NCBI GenBank assembly: GCA_947484275.1
Contig: CANKOY010000006.1
Coordinates: 1 to 64,000 of the forward strand
Direction of reading: 5' to 3'
Length of the DNA stretch: 64,000 bases
Source of the DNA: Planctomycetota bacterium
Lineage (GTDB): Bacteria; Planctomycetota; UBA1135; GCA-002686595
Shown here: positions 8,497 to 17,460 of the stretch, in pieces
How positions within the stretch are numbered: the first letter of the stretch is position 1
Layout of the letters: each line of letters starts with the position of its first letter
Made by a program: the position numbers and the translations under genes
Notes under the pieces: generated by a model
Told to the model about the DNA's origin: nothing
Databases searched by the model: none
The model's input: only the letters and a program-made list of their open reading frames with translations

Positions 8497-8550
8497 TAAG
8501 TGAGCGGCCGGGCGCTGGCCCTTCAGCTCAGCGAGTGCGCGCTGGCGAGC

Positions 8551-10707
8551 TCAATGCCCCAGGGCCTGGAACTGCGCCATTCCGCGCAGGGGGTCGAACT
8601 CGGCATTGCGCTGCTCCGCGCGCACGAAGTAGCCGCGGGCCTGTGCCTGCTCCAGTGCGGTCAATGACTCCAGCGGGTTTCCGAGGATCGCGTGGACCGT
8701 GGCGACGTGGAAAGCCGTGAATCCGTCCTTCGGCGCCAGTTCGTGGGCGCGCGTCAGGGTCTCCATGGCCTCGTCGCGCAGGCCCATGCGCGCCTGTAGC
8801 GTCGCCATGTGAACACGCGCATCCTGGTCGTCGGGCACGCGTTGAACTTGCTTGCGCGCGATCGCGATGCCGCGATCAGCGACCTCGATCGCCTCTTCGT
8901 AGCGATCGAGCCGGTGCAAGACGTGATATAGGTGATCGTAGGTACTGATGTACGTCGGCCGAATTCCGATCGCGCGCTGCAGCAAGGGCGAGGCGGCCTT
9001 GTAGTTCCCTTCGCGCGAAAGCAGCGCGCCGAGCAGCCGATGGGCCAGCCACTCGTCGTTTTTCAATTGAATCGCCAGGCGATACTCGCGCTGGGCATCG
9101 ATCGGGTGATTCGTCAGGTGGTAGGCGAAGCCCATCGAGGTATGCGCTTCAGCGCAGGCCGGGTCCGTGGCCAAGGCTCGACGGGTTTGATCGCGTGCTT
9201 CCCCAAGGAACGACTCGTCCCCATCCCAGTACAGGTACTTGCGCGCCAGGGCTTCGGCCAGTCCGGCGTAGGCGAGGGCGCAATAGGAATCGAGTTCGAG
9301 CGCGCGGCGGAACATCGAAATCGACGCCAGGAGATGCTTCGTCATCCCGCGGTGTAGGACTTCGTGGGCCCTCAAAGTCAGAGCGCGCGCGCCTTCCGGA
9401 TCGCGCACCGCCTGTTCGACCGCGGGCTTGAGCGAATGCTCCGCCAGTTGACGGCGCAGGGAACGGGCCGCGGCGCGCACAAGTCGCGCCTGGAGCGACC
9501 ATTCGTCGGCGTCCTCCTGCTCGATGCGTTCGCGCCAGACTTCGGTCGTGTCGCCTGCGCCATAGCCGCGCCGGCGTTGAAGCACGATCTCCAGTGACGC
9601 GCGCGAACCTTCGAGTCTCAACGCTCCGTGGAGAATGAAATCGCTGGAAGTGTCGGTGGCCAGGTTTTCGTGCTCGGTGAAGGCCACCGACATGCCCGCG
9701 CGCGCCAATTCCGCTGCGATGTCCTTGCGCATCGATGCTGCGACCCCGCGCGAGTGCTCGTCGCCCGCCGGCGCGCTGAAAGGCGGGATCGCCAGGGCGC
9801 CCGAAAGGAAACTGAGGATCGCCGAGCTGGAACCCGACGCCACAGAGTCCGACAGGGCCATCAGAACGCCGTGGGCAATCTCAGCGTCGCGGTAGCGGTT
9901 CTGAGGTGGGGTCGAGAGGCACTTCATCACGAAGCTCTCGATTCCCGTGGGCAGCCCGCGGCGCATTTGACCCAGGGGCCGCGGCTTTCCGTCGAGGATC
10001 GCCATGCAAACCTCAGGGAACGACGTGCCGGGGAAGGGCAGTTGACCCGAGAAGGCGTGATACAGCATCGCGCCCAGGGAAAACACGTCCGAGCGCGAGT
10101 TGAGCTCTTCGCCGCGCACTTGTTCCGGCGACATGTAGAGCACGGTGCCCACCAGCATGCCGTGCTGCGTGATGGTCGCCTCGCCGTTGGCGCGGGCGAT
10201 GCCGAAGTCCAGCAGCTTGACCGTGCCGTCGTCCTGCACCATCACGTTGGCCGGCTTCAGGTCGCGGTGAATCAGGCCGGTCTTGTGCACCAGCGAGAGC
10301 GCGTTGGTCAGCTGAATCGCAATGCGCAGGCCCTCGTCAGCTCCGAGTTGACCATCCTTGATGATCTTGTCGAGCGTGCGGCCCTCGAGGTACTCCATCG
10401 CAATGAACGAGCGACCGCCGGCGGAGCCGTACTCGTACACCGTCGCGATGTTGGGATGAATCAGGTTCGAGGTGTGCTTGGCCTCGCGCTCGAAGCGCTT
10501 GTCCGCCTCCGGATCAATCTCCACGTGGGCGCGCAGGATCTTCAGCGCCACCGTCCGGCCCAGCTTCTCGTCCACGGCACGGTAGACCTCGCTCAGCGGG
10601 CCTTCGCCCAGCAGGTCCTGGACGGGGTCGAACTTGAAGTGAGCGAATTGCATGCGCGGAGCTTGGGTCGCGCCGGGGGCGGAGGGAGTGCCAGGGGAAG
10701 TTCGCAC
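8551..10707 (-). CDS. Ser/Thr protein kinase (Hanks type) with TPR repeats
   Basis: 718 residues from GTG 10707; an AAAGGAG Shine-Dalgarno lies 5 nt upstream, which decides this start over the internal ATG 18 codons on. The kinase domain (about residues 25-295) has the glycine loop GEGPLSEVY, Lys56 in VALKILR, the catalytic HRDLKPAN (Asp149) and DFG Asp167, so it should be active. A middle region (about 310-450) resembles the TolB-N/FlgO-like module found between kinase or cyclase domains and TPRs. From about residue 455 there are several TPRs (ALAYAGLAEALARKYLYW, AEAHTSMGFAYHLTNH and similar) for protein binding. No transmembrane segment is obvious. Likely a cytoplasmic signalling kinase whose targets are unknown. 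Confidence 0.9.
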   Translation of the reverse strand: MRTSPGTPSAPGATQAPRMQFAHFKFDPVQDLLGEGPLSEVYRAVDEKLGRTVALKILRAHVEIDPEADKRFEREAKHTSNLIHPNIATVYEYGSAGGRSFIAMEYLEGRTLDKIIKDGQLGADEGLRIAIQLTNALSLVHKTGLIHRDLKPANVMVQDDGTVKLLDFGIARANGEATITQHGMLVGTVLYMSPEQVRGEELNSRSDVFSLGAMLYHAFSGQLPFPGTSFPEVCMAILDGKPRPLGQMRRGLPTGIESFVMKCLSTPPQNRYRDAEIAHGVLMALSDSVASGSSSAILSFLSGALAIPPFSAPAGDEHSRGVAASMRKDIAAELARAGMSVAFTEHENLATDTSSDFILHGALRLEGSRASLEIVLQRRRGYGAGDTTEVWRERIEQEDADEWSLQARLVRAAARSLRRQLAEHSLKPAVEQAVRDPEGARALTLRAHEVLHRGMTKHLLASISMFRRALELDSYCALAYAGLAEALARKYLYWDGDESFLGEARDQTRRALATDPACAEAHTSMGFAYHLTNHPIDAQREYRLAIQLKNDEWLAHRLLGALLSREGNYKAASPLLQRAIGIRPTYISTYDHLYHVLHRLDRYEEAIEVADRGIAIARKQVQRVPDDQDARVHMATLQARMGLRDEAMETLTRAHELAPKDGFTAFHVATVHAILGNPLESLTALEQAQARGYFVRAEQRNAEFDPLRGMAQFQALGH

Positions 10708-10832
10708 GTGCTCCTTTCGGTCAGCCGACGGCGCAATCTAATGCCTTGGAGTCCCTTTGACCTCCGTGGGTTCAGAACCGGGGCGGTCCAGCGCTCGCCG
10801 GAGGAGCCGCGCTCCCGTATCGTCCCAATCCC

Positions 10833-11606
10833 ATGGCGACCCAAGCGGATCCCGAACCCAAGCCCCTGGCGGGCCTGACTCCCTTCGAGGACGGCGATTT
10901 CCACGTCCTCGGCGAGGCCCTGTCGCGGGATCCCCAATACAACGACAGGCGGCTAGCGGCGCGGCGCAAGCTGGGGACCATTGCCGAGGCCGCGGTGAAG
11001 GCGATCGACACCGCCACCGCGGGCGAGGTGGCCCTGTTGCAGCGCACCAGCCTGCACCAGCCCCACGCCTTCAACCACATGCGCGTGCGCCGACTTTGGG
11101 CCTACATCTGCCGCGGCAAGAAGGAGAAGACTCGGCTCAAGCAAGTGATCGGCTCCGACCTCGCCAAGGACCTCGACGCGGCCTACCGCAACGCCTACCT
11201 GTGCGTTGGGATCGAAGCTGACTTCCTGGAGGTCAGTTTCAAGATCCATAAGGACGCCTGGTACGACGGACAGAATCTGCTGCACCGACTGAAGGCGGAT
11301 GGGCTGGAGGAGTGGATCAAGATCCTCAACCGCCTGCCGGGGTACCGCCTGCGCATGGACGATTGGAAGGGCGAGTGGCTGTGCGGGAAGCTCGACACCG
11401 ATCGGATCCGCGAGTACCTGAAGTACTACAAGCCGGGCGATCATTCGCTGACGGTCGAGAAGCGCTTCGATGCGTCCCCGGGCGCACGGGCGGCACTGCT
11501 CGGCGCGGAGCTGCCCGCGGAAGTCATCGGCGAGTTGATTCGTTTGGTGCCGCTCTATCGCTACGCGGTGTGGTCGAAGGAGTCCGATCACCTCTTCTCG
11601 CGCTGA
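10833..11606 (+). CDS. Conserved-looking hypothetical protein
   Basis: 257 residues from ATG 10833. A mixed alpha/beta soluble protein without signal peptide or membrane segment. It has many charged and aromatic residues (LWAYICRGKKEKTRLKQV, DAWYDGQNLLHRL, DRIREYLKYYKPGD). I do not recognise a family. It ends 4 bp before the flavoenzyme gene at 11611, so the two are probably co-transcribed. It is divergent from the kinase gene, with a 125-bp shared upstream region. Confidence 0.7.
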   Translation: MATQADPEPKPLAGLTPFEDGDFHVLGEALSRDPQYNDRRLAARRKLGTIAEAAVKAIDTATAGEVALLQRTSLHQPHAFNHMRVRRLWAYICRGKKEKTRLKQVIGSDLAKDLDAAYRNAYLCVGIEADFLEVSFKIHKDAWYDGQNLLHRLKADGLEEWIKILNRLPGYRLRMDDWKGEWLCGKLDTDRIREYLKYYKPGDHSLTVEKRFDASPGARAALLGAELPAEVIGELIRLVPLYRYAVWSKESDHLFSR

Positions 11607-11610
11607 GTTC

Positions 11611-12561
11611 ATGGGCACGGAGCAAGTACTGGTCGTAGGCTGCGGTGTCATCGGCCTGACGAGCGGCATTGAATTGCAGCGCGCCGGATATCGGGTGACG
11701 ATCGCGGCGCGCGAGCTACCCCCGCACACGGTGTCCACGGTTGCCGCAGCGATCTGGTCGCCGTACGCCGTGGCACCGCGCGAGCGCTGCGAGGGTTGGG
11801 CGCGCGCGAGCTACCGGGTTTTTGGCGAGTTGGCGCGCGACCCCGCGAGCGGCGTCACACTGCGCTCGGGAGTCGAGTTGCATCCTCCAGGCAGCGAGGC
11901 GCCGGGGCTCTTGCGCGAACTTCCCAATGCTCGCTCAGCACGGGCCGAAGAACTGCGACCGGGATACACGTCGGGCGTCGTCTTCGACGCACCGGTGATC
12001 GAAACGCCGATCCATGTTCCGTGGTTGATGCAGAAGTTCCAGGCCGCTGGGGGATCGATCGAGGTCGCGATGTTTGGGTCACTCGACGCGGCCCTTGCAC
12101 GCGCGCCGATCGTGATCAATTGCTCAGGCCTTGGCGCGCGCGAATTGGCTCCGGACGCAAGTGTCTATTCAATTCGCGGGCAGATCTTGCGCGTGGAACG
12201 CGGCGCTCTCGAGCGCTTTGCCCTGGGCCACGATCCCGCGGGAGGTACGACCTACGTGATCCCGCGCTCGAACGACTGCATCCTCGGCGGCACGCGCGAG
12301 GAGCACAGCGTCGAATTGCTCCCCAACGCGATTCAGACCGACGACATCCAGCGCCGCTGTCGGGTTCTCGTGCCTGAGCTCGGAGAACGGGAAGTCCTGG
12401 AGACCCTCGTCGGCCGCCGCCCCGGCCGTCCTTCCGTGCGCCTGGAACCCGAGCGACGCGCCGGTGGTTTGATCGTGCACAACTACGGCCACGGCGGCGG
12501 CGGCGTGACTTTGTCCTGGGGCTGCGCGCACGAGGTGCTCGAGGTCCTGCGCGAGCAGTGA
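11611..12561 (+). CDS. D-amino-acid oxidase-like FAD-dependent enzyme
   Basis: 316 residues from ATG 11611. An N-terminal Rossmann FAD site (VVGCGVIGLTSGIELQRAG) and a C-terminal NYGHGGGGVTLSWGCA closely match the D-amino-acid oxidase signature. The length is also typical of DAO. DAO enzymes oxidise D-amino acids to imino acids with production of hydrogen peroxide; D-aspartate oxidase and glycine-oxidase-like substrates cannot be excluded. It follows the unknown gene at 10833 by 4 bp. The substrate is not determined. Confidence 0.85.
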   Translation: MGTEQVLVVGCGVIGLTSGIELQRAGYRVTIAARELPPHTVSTVAAAIWSPYAVAPRERCEGWARASYRVFGELARDPASGVTLRSGVELHPPGSEAPGLLRELPNARSARAEELRPGYTSGVVFDAPVIETPIHVPWLMQKFQAAGGSIEVAMFGSLDAALARAPIVINCSGLGARELAPDASVYSIRGQILRVERGALERFALGHDPAGGTTYVIPRSNDCILGGTREEHSVELLPNAIQTDDIQRRCRVLVPELGEREVLETLVGRRPGRPSVRLEPERRAGGLIVHNYGHGGGGVTLSWGCAHEVLEVLREQ

Positions 12562-12580
12562 TCGCCGGCTGCGCGGCCCT

Positions 12581-13546
12581 TCAAACGTGGCGCTCGTACC
12601 AACTCGCCGCGGGCCAATAGAGCGCCAGCAGCACGGCGAGCAGCAGCGCTCCCCAGGTGAGGTCCGTGCGCACGAATTCTCTGCCCTCAATCATGAAAAT
12701 CACCAGGGCCAGGGAAAAGACGTCGAGCATCGCCCAGTGCCGCATTCGCGTGACGAATTCGCGCAGGGCCGCGATGCTGCGTCCGCGCATGGAGCGCTGA
12801 ATCAACACCAGGCCCGCGATCGAGGCCAATAGCGGCGCGACCACAAGGAAGAGCAGCATCGTCAGCGAGAGGCCGCGCGCTCCGCTGTTCCACAATCCGC
12901 TGATGGTCGAGAGAATGCTGACGGGGTGATCCTCCAGCAGCCAGTCGTCGATCTCGAGGTAGGGCACGCTGATCGCCGCAATCAACAGGATGAGCAGCGC
13001 GATTTGCCACAGCGCCAGGCGCAGGGGATGACGCAGGAGCGTGCGCGATGGCGTCGTGGACTCGCCCACGCGCGCCAGCATGTGTCGGCTGGTCAACATG
13101 CTCGCGACGATGGCCAGGGCGAAGCACATCAAGCCGGCTTGCGGCGTGCCCTCGATCCAAAATTGATCGTTCGCCAGTGCCAGCAGAATCGAGACCAGGA
13201 ACACGTCGAGCATCGACCACTTGCCGAAGCGCTCGACGAACTCGAGCCAGGGGCGCTCTTGTTCGGCGCGCACGAGGCCCAGCAGCACGCTGCACATCAC
13301 TGCCAGCTTCACGAACGGGAACACCATCGAGAAGCCAACGACCACGATCGCCAACACGAACAGGTCCGATTCCCACAGCAAGCGCACCGAGGCCCACAGG
13401 CTGTAGGGCTCCGTGCTCAGGCCACGCCGCATGTCCATGAACGGCAAGCACAAGGCGATGACGTTCAGCGTGAGCGAGAGCACCACCATCCCCGGCGCGT
13501 AGAGGCCCGGCCAGCGAGGGGAGAGAGGGCTCTTCAGGAAGCGCAC
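12581..13546 (-). CDS. PqiA-like multispanning membrane protein
   Basis: 321 residues from GTG 13546. Hydrophobic helices are arranged as two similar halves, each with a VxxGFSMVFPFVKL / GKWSMLDVFLVSILLA or RHWAMLDVFSLALVIF phrase. W-S/A-MLDVF is the hallmark of paraquat-inducible protein A domains. PqiA-type proteins are inner-membrane partners of MCE-type lipid transport (PqiB/YebT). The zinc-ribbon cysteines found in some PqiA proteins are absent, and no MCE-domain gene is adjacent. It converges with the DAO-like gene. Confidence 0.8.
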   Translation of the reverse strand: MRFLKSPLSPRWPGLYAPGMVVLSLTLNVIALCLPFMDMRRGLSTEPYSLWASVRLLWESDLFVLAIVVVGFSMVFPFVKLAVMCSVLLGLVRAEQERPWLEFVERFGKWSMLDVFLVSILLALANDQFWIEGTPQAGLMCFALAIVASMLTSRHMLARVGESTTPSRTLLRHPLRLALWQIALLILLIAAISVPYLEIDDWLLEDHPVSILSTISGLWNSGARGLSLTMLLFLVVAPLLASIAGLVLIQRSMRGRSIAALREFVTRMRHWAMLDVFSLALVIFMIEGREFVRTDLTWGALLLAVLLALYWPAASWYERHV

Positions 13547-13621
13547 GCCACCAAGCTAGCGGATCCGCTCCGTCCGTTCCCCTAACCGCGGACTGGATAC
13601 GGCACGGACTCGGGCGGCGAC

Positions 13622-13972
13622 TCAGTATGTGGACTGGCCGCAGAGAATCATCAGGAAGAGGTACAAGCCGGCCGCAAGGGTAAGGCCCACCAGAAATCCG
13701 ACGCCCACGGACAAGGCCACGCCCCGGGCGCGTTCGCGGGCGCCGCGTTTTCTTAGGCGCAGGCCGACATACAGCAGGATCAGGGCGGCCGCAGTCCAGC
13801 CGCCGATCAAGAATGGCTCGAACAAGGACTCCGAACCCGGCCCGGCTGCGGCGAACACGGCCAGCGCCGTGAACGCGCCGCCGACGAAGAATTGAATCGC
13901 GCAGCCGGTGAGCGCCCCGCGCACGATTTCGCGCTGAAAGAAGCGCGGCTCTCCTTGCGGTAATTCGCTCAT
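13622..13972 (-). CDS. Small two-to-three-helix membrane protein coupled to radical SAM gene
   Basis: 116 residues from ATG 13972, overlapping the stop of the radical SAM gene by ATGA. Hydrophobic segments lie at about residues 22-45, 56-70 and 85-110, separated by an RLRKRGARERARG positive loop. No known family is recognised. Because it is translationally coupled to the Tes-like enzyme and the Lgt paralogue, it may be an accessory or substrate-presenting membrane subunit for that pathway. Confidence 0.7.
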   Translation of the reverse strand: MSELPQGEPRFFQREIVRGALTGCAIQFFVGGAFTALAVFAAAGPGSESLFEPFLIGGWTAAALILLYVGLRLRKRGARERARGVALSVGVGFLVGLTLAAGLYLFLMILCGQSTY

Positions 13973-15393
13973 GACTTCTGGACGCTGCCCGCGGCGAGGA
14001 TCGGTCCAAGGCGCGTGCGCTCGAGATCGTCGCGGTAGAACAGGTTGTAGGTGTCGAATGGCACGATGCGCAAGTCGTCGGGCTGGACGATGTGCACGCA
14101 GCTCTTCTTCGCCGAGCGCACGTCGAAGGCGTGGGCATCGAGGAATTGCATGATGATCACCCGGAAGACGTTGCGGTAGGAAAGGCCCTGGGGCAGCTCG
14201 ACCTTGGGCAGGCAGCACAGCAGATTCGCCAGACTCGCGGCGCCCGATTCGGGCCCATGGGCGGTCGACAGTGCGGCGAACAAACGCTGCTGCAGTTCCC
14301 TGTCGCCCTCGTAGCGAATGGTGTTCGAGCCGGCGGCGATCAGTACCTCCGGGGCGATCATGCCCGTCAGCGGCAGCGTCCCGTTCGCCGTCTTGAGCGC
14401 GTAGGCCATGGCGATCGCGTCGGGATGGCAGGGCACCGGCAGGATGTCCGCGGGCTTGAAGACGCTTGTCTGTTCCAGGATCCGCCTGCGGACCTCGGTC
14501 AAGGTCAGGCGGTTGACGCCGGCGTCGTAGGCCTCGGTGCGCCCCGCGTCCTGGACCGGCTGAAACGTCACACCGCGCACGCAGGGTTGTTCCAGGGCCC
14601 AGTCGACGATGGCGCCTAGCTCATGGTCGTTCGTGCCGCGCTTTACCGTGACCACCAGCGTCGTCGACAGATCAAGCGCGTTCAACTTCTCGATCGCCGC
14701 GCGGCGCACCGAGCGCAAGTCCGCGCCGCGCAGCTCGCGCAGGGCGCGCTCCTCGAAGGAATCGAACTGAAGGTAGACCTCGAAGGCGCTGGAATACTGT
14801 GCCAGGCGTTCGGCGAAACCCGCTTCGCGCGCGATGCGTACGCCGTTGGTGTTCAGCATCAAGTGTCGAATCGGCCGGCGTCGCGCGGCCTCGAGGATCT
14901 CGAAAAACTGCGGGTGCAGAGTCGGCTCGCCGCCGGAGATCTGCACAACATCGGGTTCGCCCTCGCTGGCCACCACGGCGTCGAGCATGGCCTCAATCTT
15001 CTCCAGCGAGCGCCAGTTCATGCGCTTGGGACCGCTCGACGCGTAGCAGATCGGACACTCCAAGTTGCAGCCGTCGCCGACTTCGATCAAGGTCAAGCAC
15101 GAGTGCTGCTCGTGGTCCGCGCACAGGCCGCAGTCGTAGGGACAGCCGTGCTTGACCGGCGTGTGGAAGTGCTTGGGCATTTCCGAGGGCTTGAGGAACA
15201 GCTCGCGCGAACGGCGCCAGTAGTCGACGTCGTCGGCGATCAACACGCGCTCGGCGCCGTGTTCGTTGCAGCGCTTGTGCATCCAAACGCCGCCGTCCTG
15301 GAACATGATTTTCGCGTCCACGCGCCGGAAGCACGTGGCGCAGATCGAAATCGCGACGTCGTAGAACTGCCAAGGTCGAACGCGAGTGGTCAT
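13969..15393 (-). CDS. Tes-like radical SAM enzyme (membrane-lipid tail coupling candidate)
   Basis: 474 residues from ATG 15393, supported by an AGGAG ribosome site 8 nt upstream. An N-terminal CATC...C knuckle and the phrases MHKRCNEHG, GCPYDCGLCADH and then the radical SAM motif CNLECPICYA with SGGEPTLHP give the three-cluster layout of archaeal tetraether synthase (Tes, MJ0619 family) and its bacterial relatives. These enzymes couple or modify lipid hydrocarbon tails through radicals on unactivated carbons. The upstream gene is an Lgt paralogue and the downstream gene a small membrane protein, both overlapping by ATGA, which fits a membrane-lipid role. Family assignment is moderately strong; the actual substrate is inference. 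Confidence 0.75.
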   Translation of the reverse strand: MTTRVRPWQFYDVAISICATCFRRVDAKIMFQDGGVWMHKRCNEHGAERVLIADDVDYWRRSRELFLKPSEMPKHFHTPVKHGCPYDCGLCADHEQHSCLTLIEVGDGCNLECPICYASSGPKRMNWRSLEKIEAMLDAVVASEGEPDVVQISGGEPTLHPQFFEILEAARRRPIRHLMLNTNGVRIAREAGFAERLAQYSSAFEVYLQFDSFEERALRELRGADLRSVRRAAIEKLNALDLSTTLVVTVKRGTNDHELGAIVDWALEQPCVRGVTFQPVQDAGRTEAYDAGVNRLTLTEVRRRILEQTSVFKPADILPVPCHPDAIAMAYALKTANGTLPLTGMIAPEVLIAAGSNTIRYEGDRELQQRLFAALSTAHGPESGAASLANLLCCLPKVELPQGLSYRNVFRVIIMQFLDAHAFDVRSAKKSCVHIVQPDDLRIVPFDTYNLFYRDDLERTRLGPILAAGSVQKS

Positions 15394-16196
15394 CTCGAAA
15401 CTCCTGCGAAGGCGCGCGAGCGCACGCTCACCCAGCAACACTCAGCCACGATTCCAGCCAAGGCCCACCACTGCGTGCCGGACATTCCCAGGCCGTGGGA
15501 GTAGGGCTTGAGAAAGTCCAAACCCACGCGCAGCGCCAAGTAGGACAGAAGAAAGCGCTGGAAGAGCACGCCTTCGGCCAAACGTGGCCGCGAACGAACA
15601 AGCCAGCCTGCGAGCCCCAGCACCGCCAGCGCTTCGTACAACTGCGTCGGATGTCGCGCGATGCCGTCGCCGAAATCCACGGCCCAGGGCAAGTTCGTCG
15701 GAACTCCGTGCGTCTGATCCTGGAGACCCGCCAGGAAACAGCCCACGCGTCCGATTGCGATCGACGCGCACAGCGGAAGGACATACACGTCGCCGGTGCG
15801 GCGCGTGATTCCAAGTCGCCTCTTGGCCAACTCCACGGCGAGCGTTCCACCGATCAAGCCGCCGACGATCGATTTTCCCTCGAGCCAGAAGCGCCACTGG
15901 CCCAGCACTTCTGCCCCCAGCGGCAGCTCGTTCGTCCAGTGCACGATTTTCGATCCGGCCAAGGCCCCAATGATCGCGGCGGCGATCAGCACCCAGCGCG
16001 CCTCCTCCCCCAGGAAGTCCCCGGTGCGCCGGCGCTCGCGCAACATCAATACAAAGCCCGCCAAGTAGGCGATGGCCTCCAGAATGATGTGGGCCATGGT
16101 CCCATGGGCCCCGAGGTTCACTGTCAGCGGCGACTGCACGGCTCGCGATGCTATGCCAGCCGCGCCATGGAGGCGCCATCGCGGAACTGATCGCAT
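15390..16196 (-). CDS. Prolipoprotein diacylglyceryl transferase (Lgt) paralogue
   Basis: About 268 residues with several transmembrane helices. The Lgt signature appears as GRVGCFLAGLQDQTHG followed by RHPTQLYEAL, the Lgt C-terminal phrase. Compared with genuine Lgt, the conserved Asn of GRxGN is Cys here and the usual catalytic His region reads GKSIVGGL without His. It is therefore probably a specialised paralogue rather than the housekeeping enzyme. The start is uncertain: ATG 16196 is used here, while an ATG at 16226 or a GTG nearer the first helix is possible. The stop overlaps the Tes-like gene start (ATGA), so both act together, perhaps on phosphatidylglycerol-type lipids. Confidence 0.75.
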   Translation of the reverse strand: MRSVPRWRLHGAAGIASRAVQSPLTVNLGAHGTMAHIILEAIAYLAGFVLMLRERRRTGDFLGEEARWVLIAAAIIGALAGSKIVHWTNELPLGAEVLGQWRFWLEGKSIVGGLIGGTLAVELAKRRLGITRRTGDVYVLPLCASIAIGRVGCFLAGLQDQTHGVPTNLPWAVDFGDGIARHPTQLYEALAVLGLAGWLVRSRPRLAEGVLFQRFLLSYLALRVGLDFLKPYSHGLGMSGTQWWALAGIVAECCWVSVRSRAFAGVSR

Positions 16197-16387
16197 CGCA
16201 TCCTGGGGCGAATGGAGCCCCGGCACCGCCCACAGTCATAGATGGGGCGGATCCGTAGGGCCGGAAAGAAGTTCCACCCCCGCCCCAGGGACCGCAAAGG
16301 GGCCGAAACCCGCCGCGAGGGTCAGTTGCAGGGCGGACCTGACCGATACACCAGATCTCTTCGCTCCCCCCCGGGACAACTCACACG

Positions 16388-16987
16388 ATGTCGAACACCG
16401 CACAGCGCACCACCCAGATCCGCCGTTCCATCGAGTTGCTGACACAAGTGACTCAAAACGCCCAGCTCAGGGATCAGTCGGCGACGATCGAAGCCCAGCG
16501 TCAGTTCCAGACGCTGCGCGACGAGATGGCCCACAGCGAACATCCGGCCATGGTGCTCCTGGCCTCGGTCGCAGAGCGCATGTGCGGCCAGATCTATAGG
16601 GATGAGCAGCTCAGCGGCGAGGAAATGAAGAAGTTCGTGATCGAGATCGCGGAGCACATCACCAAGGAACTGGCGATCAAGCGCGAGGTGAAACCGGCGC
16701 TCGGCGGGGCTAGCCTCTCCATGACGTCCAGCGAAATGAAGTTGGCCCTGCGCGACGGCCAGCGCCTGGGCGAGCTGTTGGTCAAAATGACGATGCTGAC
16801 CGACGAGCAGGTCCAGGAGGCGCTGCACGTCCAGCGCGCCACGGGACAGCGACTTGGGGAAGCACTGCTGCAATTGCGACTGTTGACGCCGGACATGCTC
16901 GAGTCCGCGCTGCGCGTCCAAAAGACCAAGCGCGTCTCAGGCTCGAAAGCCGACGCCTGGTCCAAGTACAAGGGACCCGCCGCGTAG
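16388..16987 (+). CDS. Protein with MshEN/GspE N-terminal-like helical repeats
   Basis: 199 residues from ATG 16388. The first ~110 residues are a charged helical region without known motif. The C-terminal part has two copies of the R-L-G-x-x-L...L-T-x-x-x-L/V-x-x-A-L-x-x-Q pattern (QRLGELLVKMTMLTDEQVQ and QRLGEALLQLRLLTPDMLE), which is the helical hairpin of type II secretion ATPase N-domains and of MshEN c-di-GMP receptors. There is no ATPase domain. Possibly a small c-di-GMP-responsive or secretion-linked adaptor; this is inference. Confidence 0.7.
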   Translation: MSNTAQRTTQIRRSIELLTQVTQNAQLRDQSATIEAQRQFQTLRDEMAHSEHPAMVLLASVAERMCGQIYRDEQLSGEEMKKFVIEIAEHITKELAIKREVKPALGGASLSMTSSEMKLALRDGQRLGELLVKMTMLTDEQVQEALHVQRATGQRLGEALLQLRLLTPDMLESALRVQKTKRVSGSKADAWSKYKGPAA

Positions 16988-17028
16988 TTCGTCCGCTCGC
17001 CGCCCGCGCCGTGTAGTATCCCGGCGCG

Positions 17029-17460
17029 ATGAAACGATTCTTCAAGTGGTCTGTCTACGTAGGGTTGGCGCTCCTCGTGCTCGCGCAGCTCGTACCCTAC
17101 GGTCGCGACCATTCCGCGCCGGCCACCAATGTGGAACCCACATGGGACTCGCTGCGGACGCGTGAACTGGCGGTGCTCGCCTGTTTCGATTGTCACTCCA
17201 ATCAGACGCACTGGCCCTGGTACTCGTGGGTCGCGCCGATTTCGTGGCTCGTGGCACACGACGTGGAAGAGGGTCGCGCGCATTTGAATTTCTCCGAGTT
17301 CGATCGGCGCCAGCGCAACGCCGACGAGGCCGCGGATGCAGTGCGCAGCGATGAAATGCCGCTGCAACCCTACCTGTGGCTTCACAGTGAAGCGCGTTTG
17401 AGCGAGGCTGAGTACGAAGAGCTCGCGAGCGGACTAGAACGCACCTTGGAGTCGAAATGA
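17029..17460 (+). CDS. Membrane-anchored haem-binding domain protein
   Basis: 143 residues from ATG 17029. An N-terminal anchor (YVGLALLVLAQLVP) is followed by a periplasmic domain with one CFDCHSN c-type haem motif (CxxCH) and the WPWYSWVAPISWLV phrase typical of the Haem_bd family. The end SEAEYEELASGLERTL is also family-like. Such proteins are small monohaem cytochromes of unknown partner. The stop overlaps the start of the Rsm22-like gene (ATGA). Confidence 0.88.
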   Translation: MKRFFKWSVYVGLALLVLAQLVPYGRDHSAPATNVEPTWDSLRTRELAVLACFDCHSNQTHWPWYSWVAPISWLVAHDVEEGRAHLNFSEFDRRQRNADEAADAVRSDEMPLQPYLWLHSEARLSEAEYEELASGLERTLESK

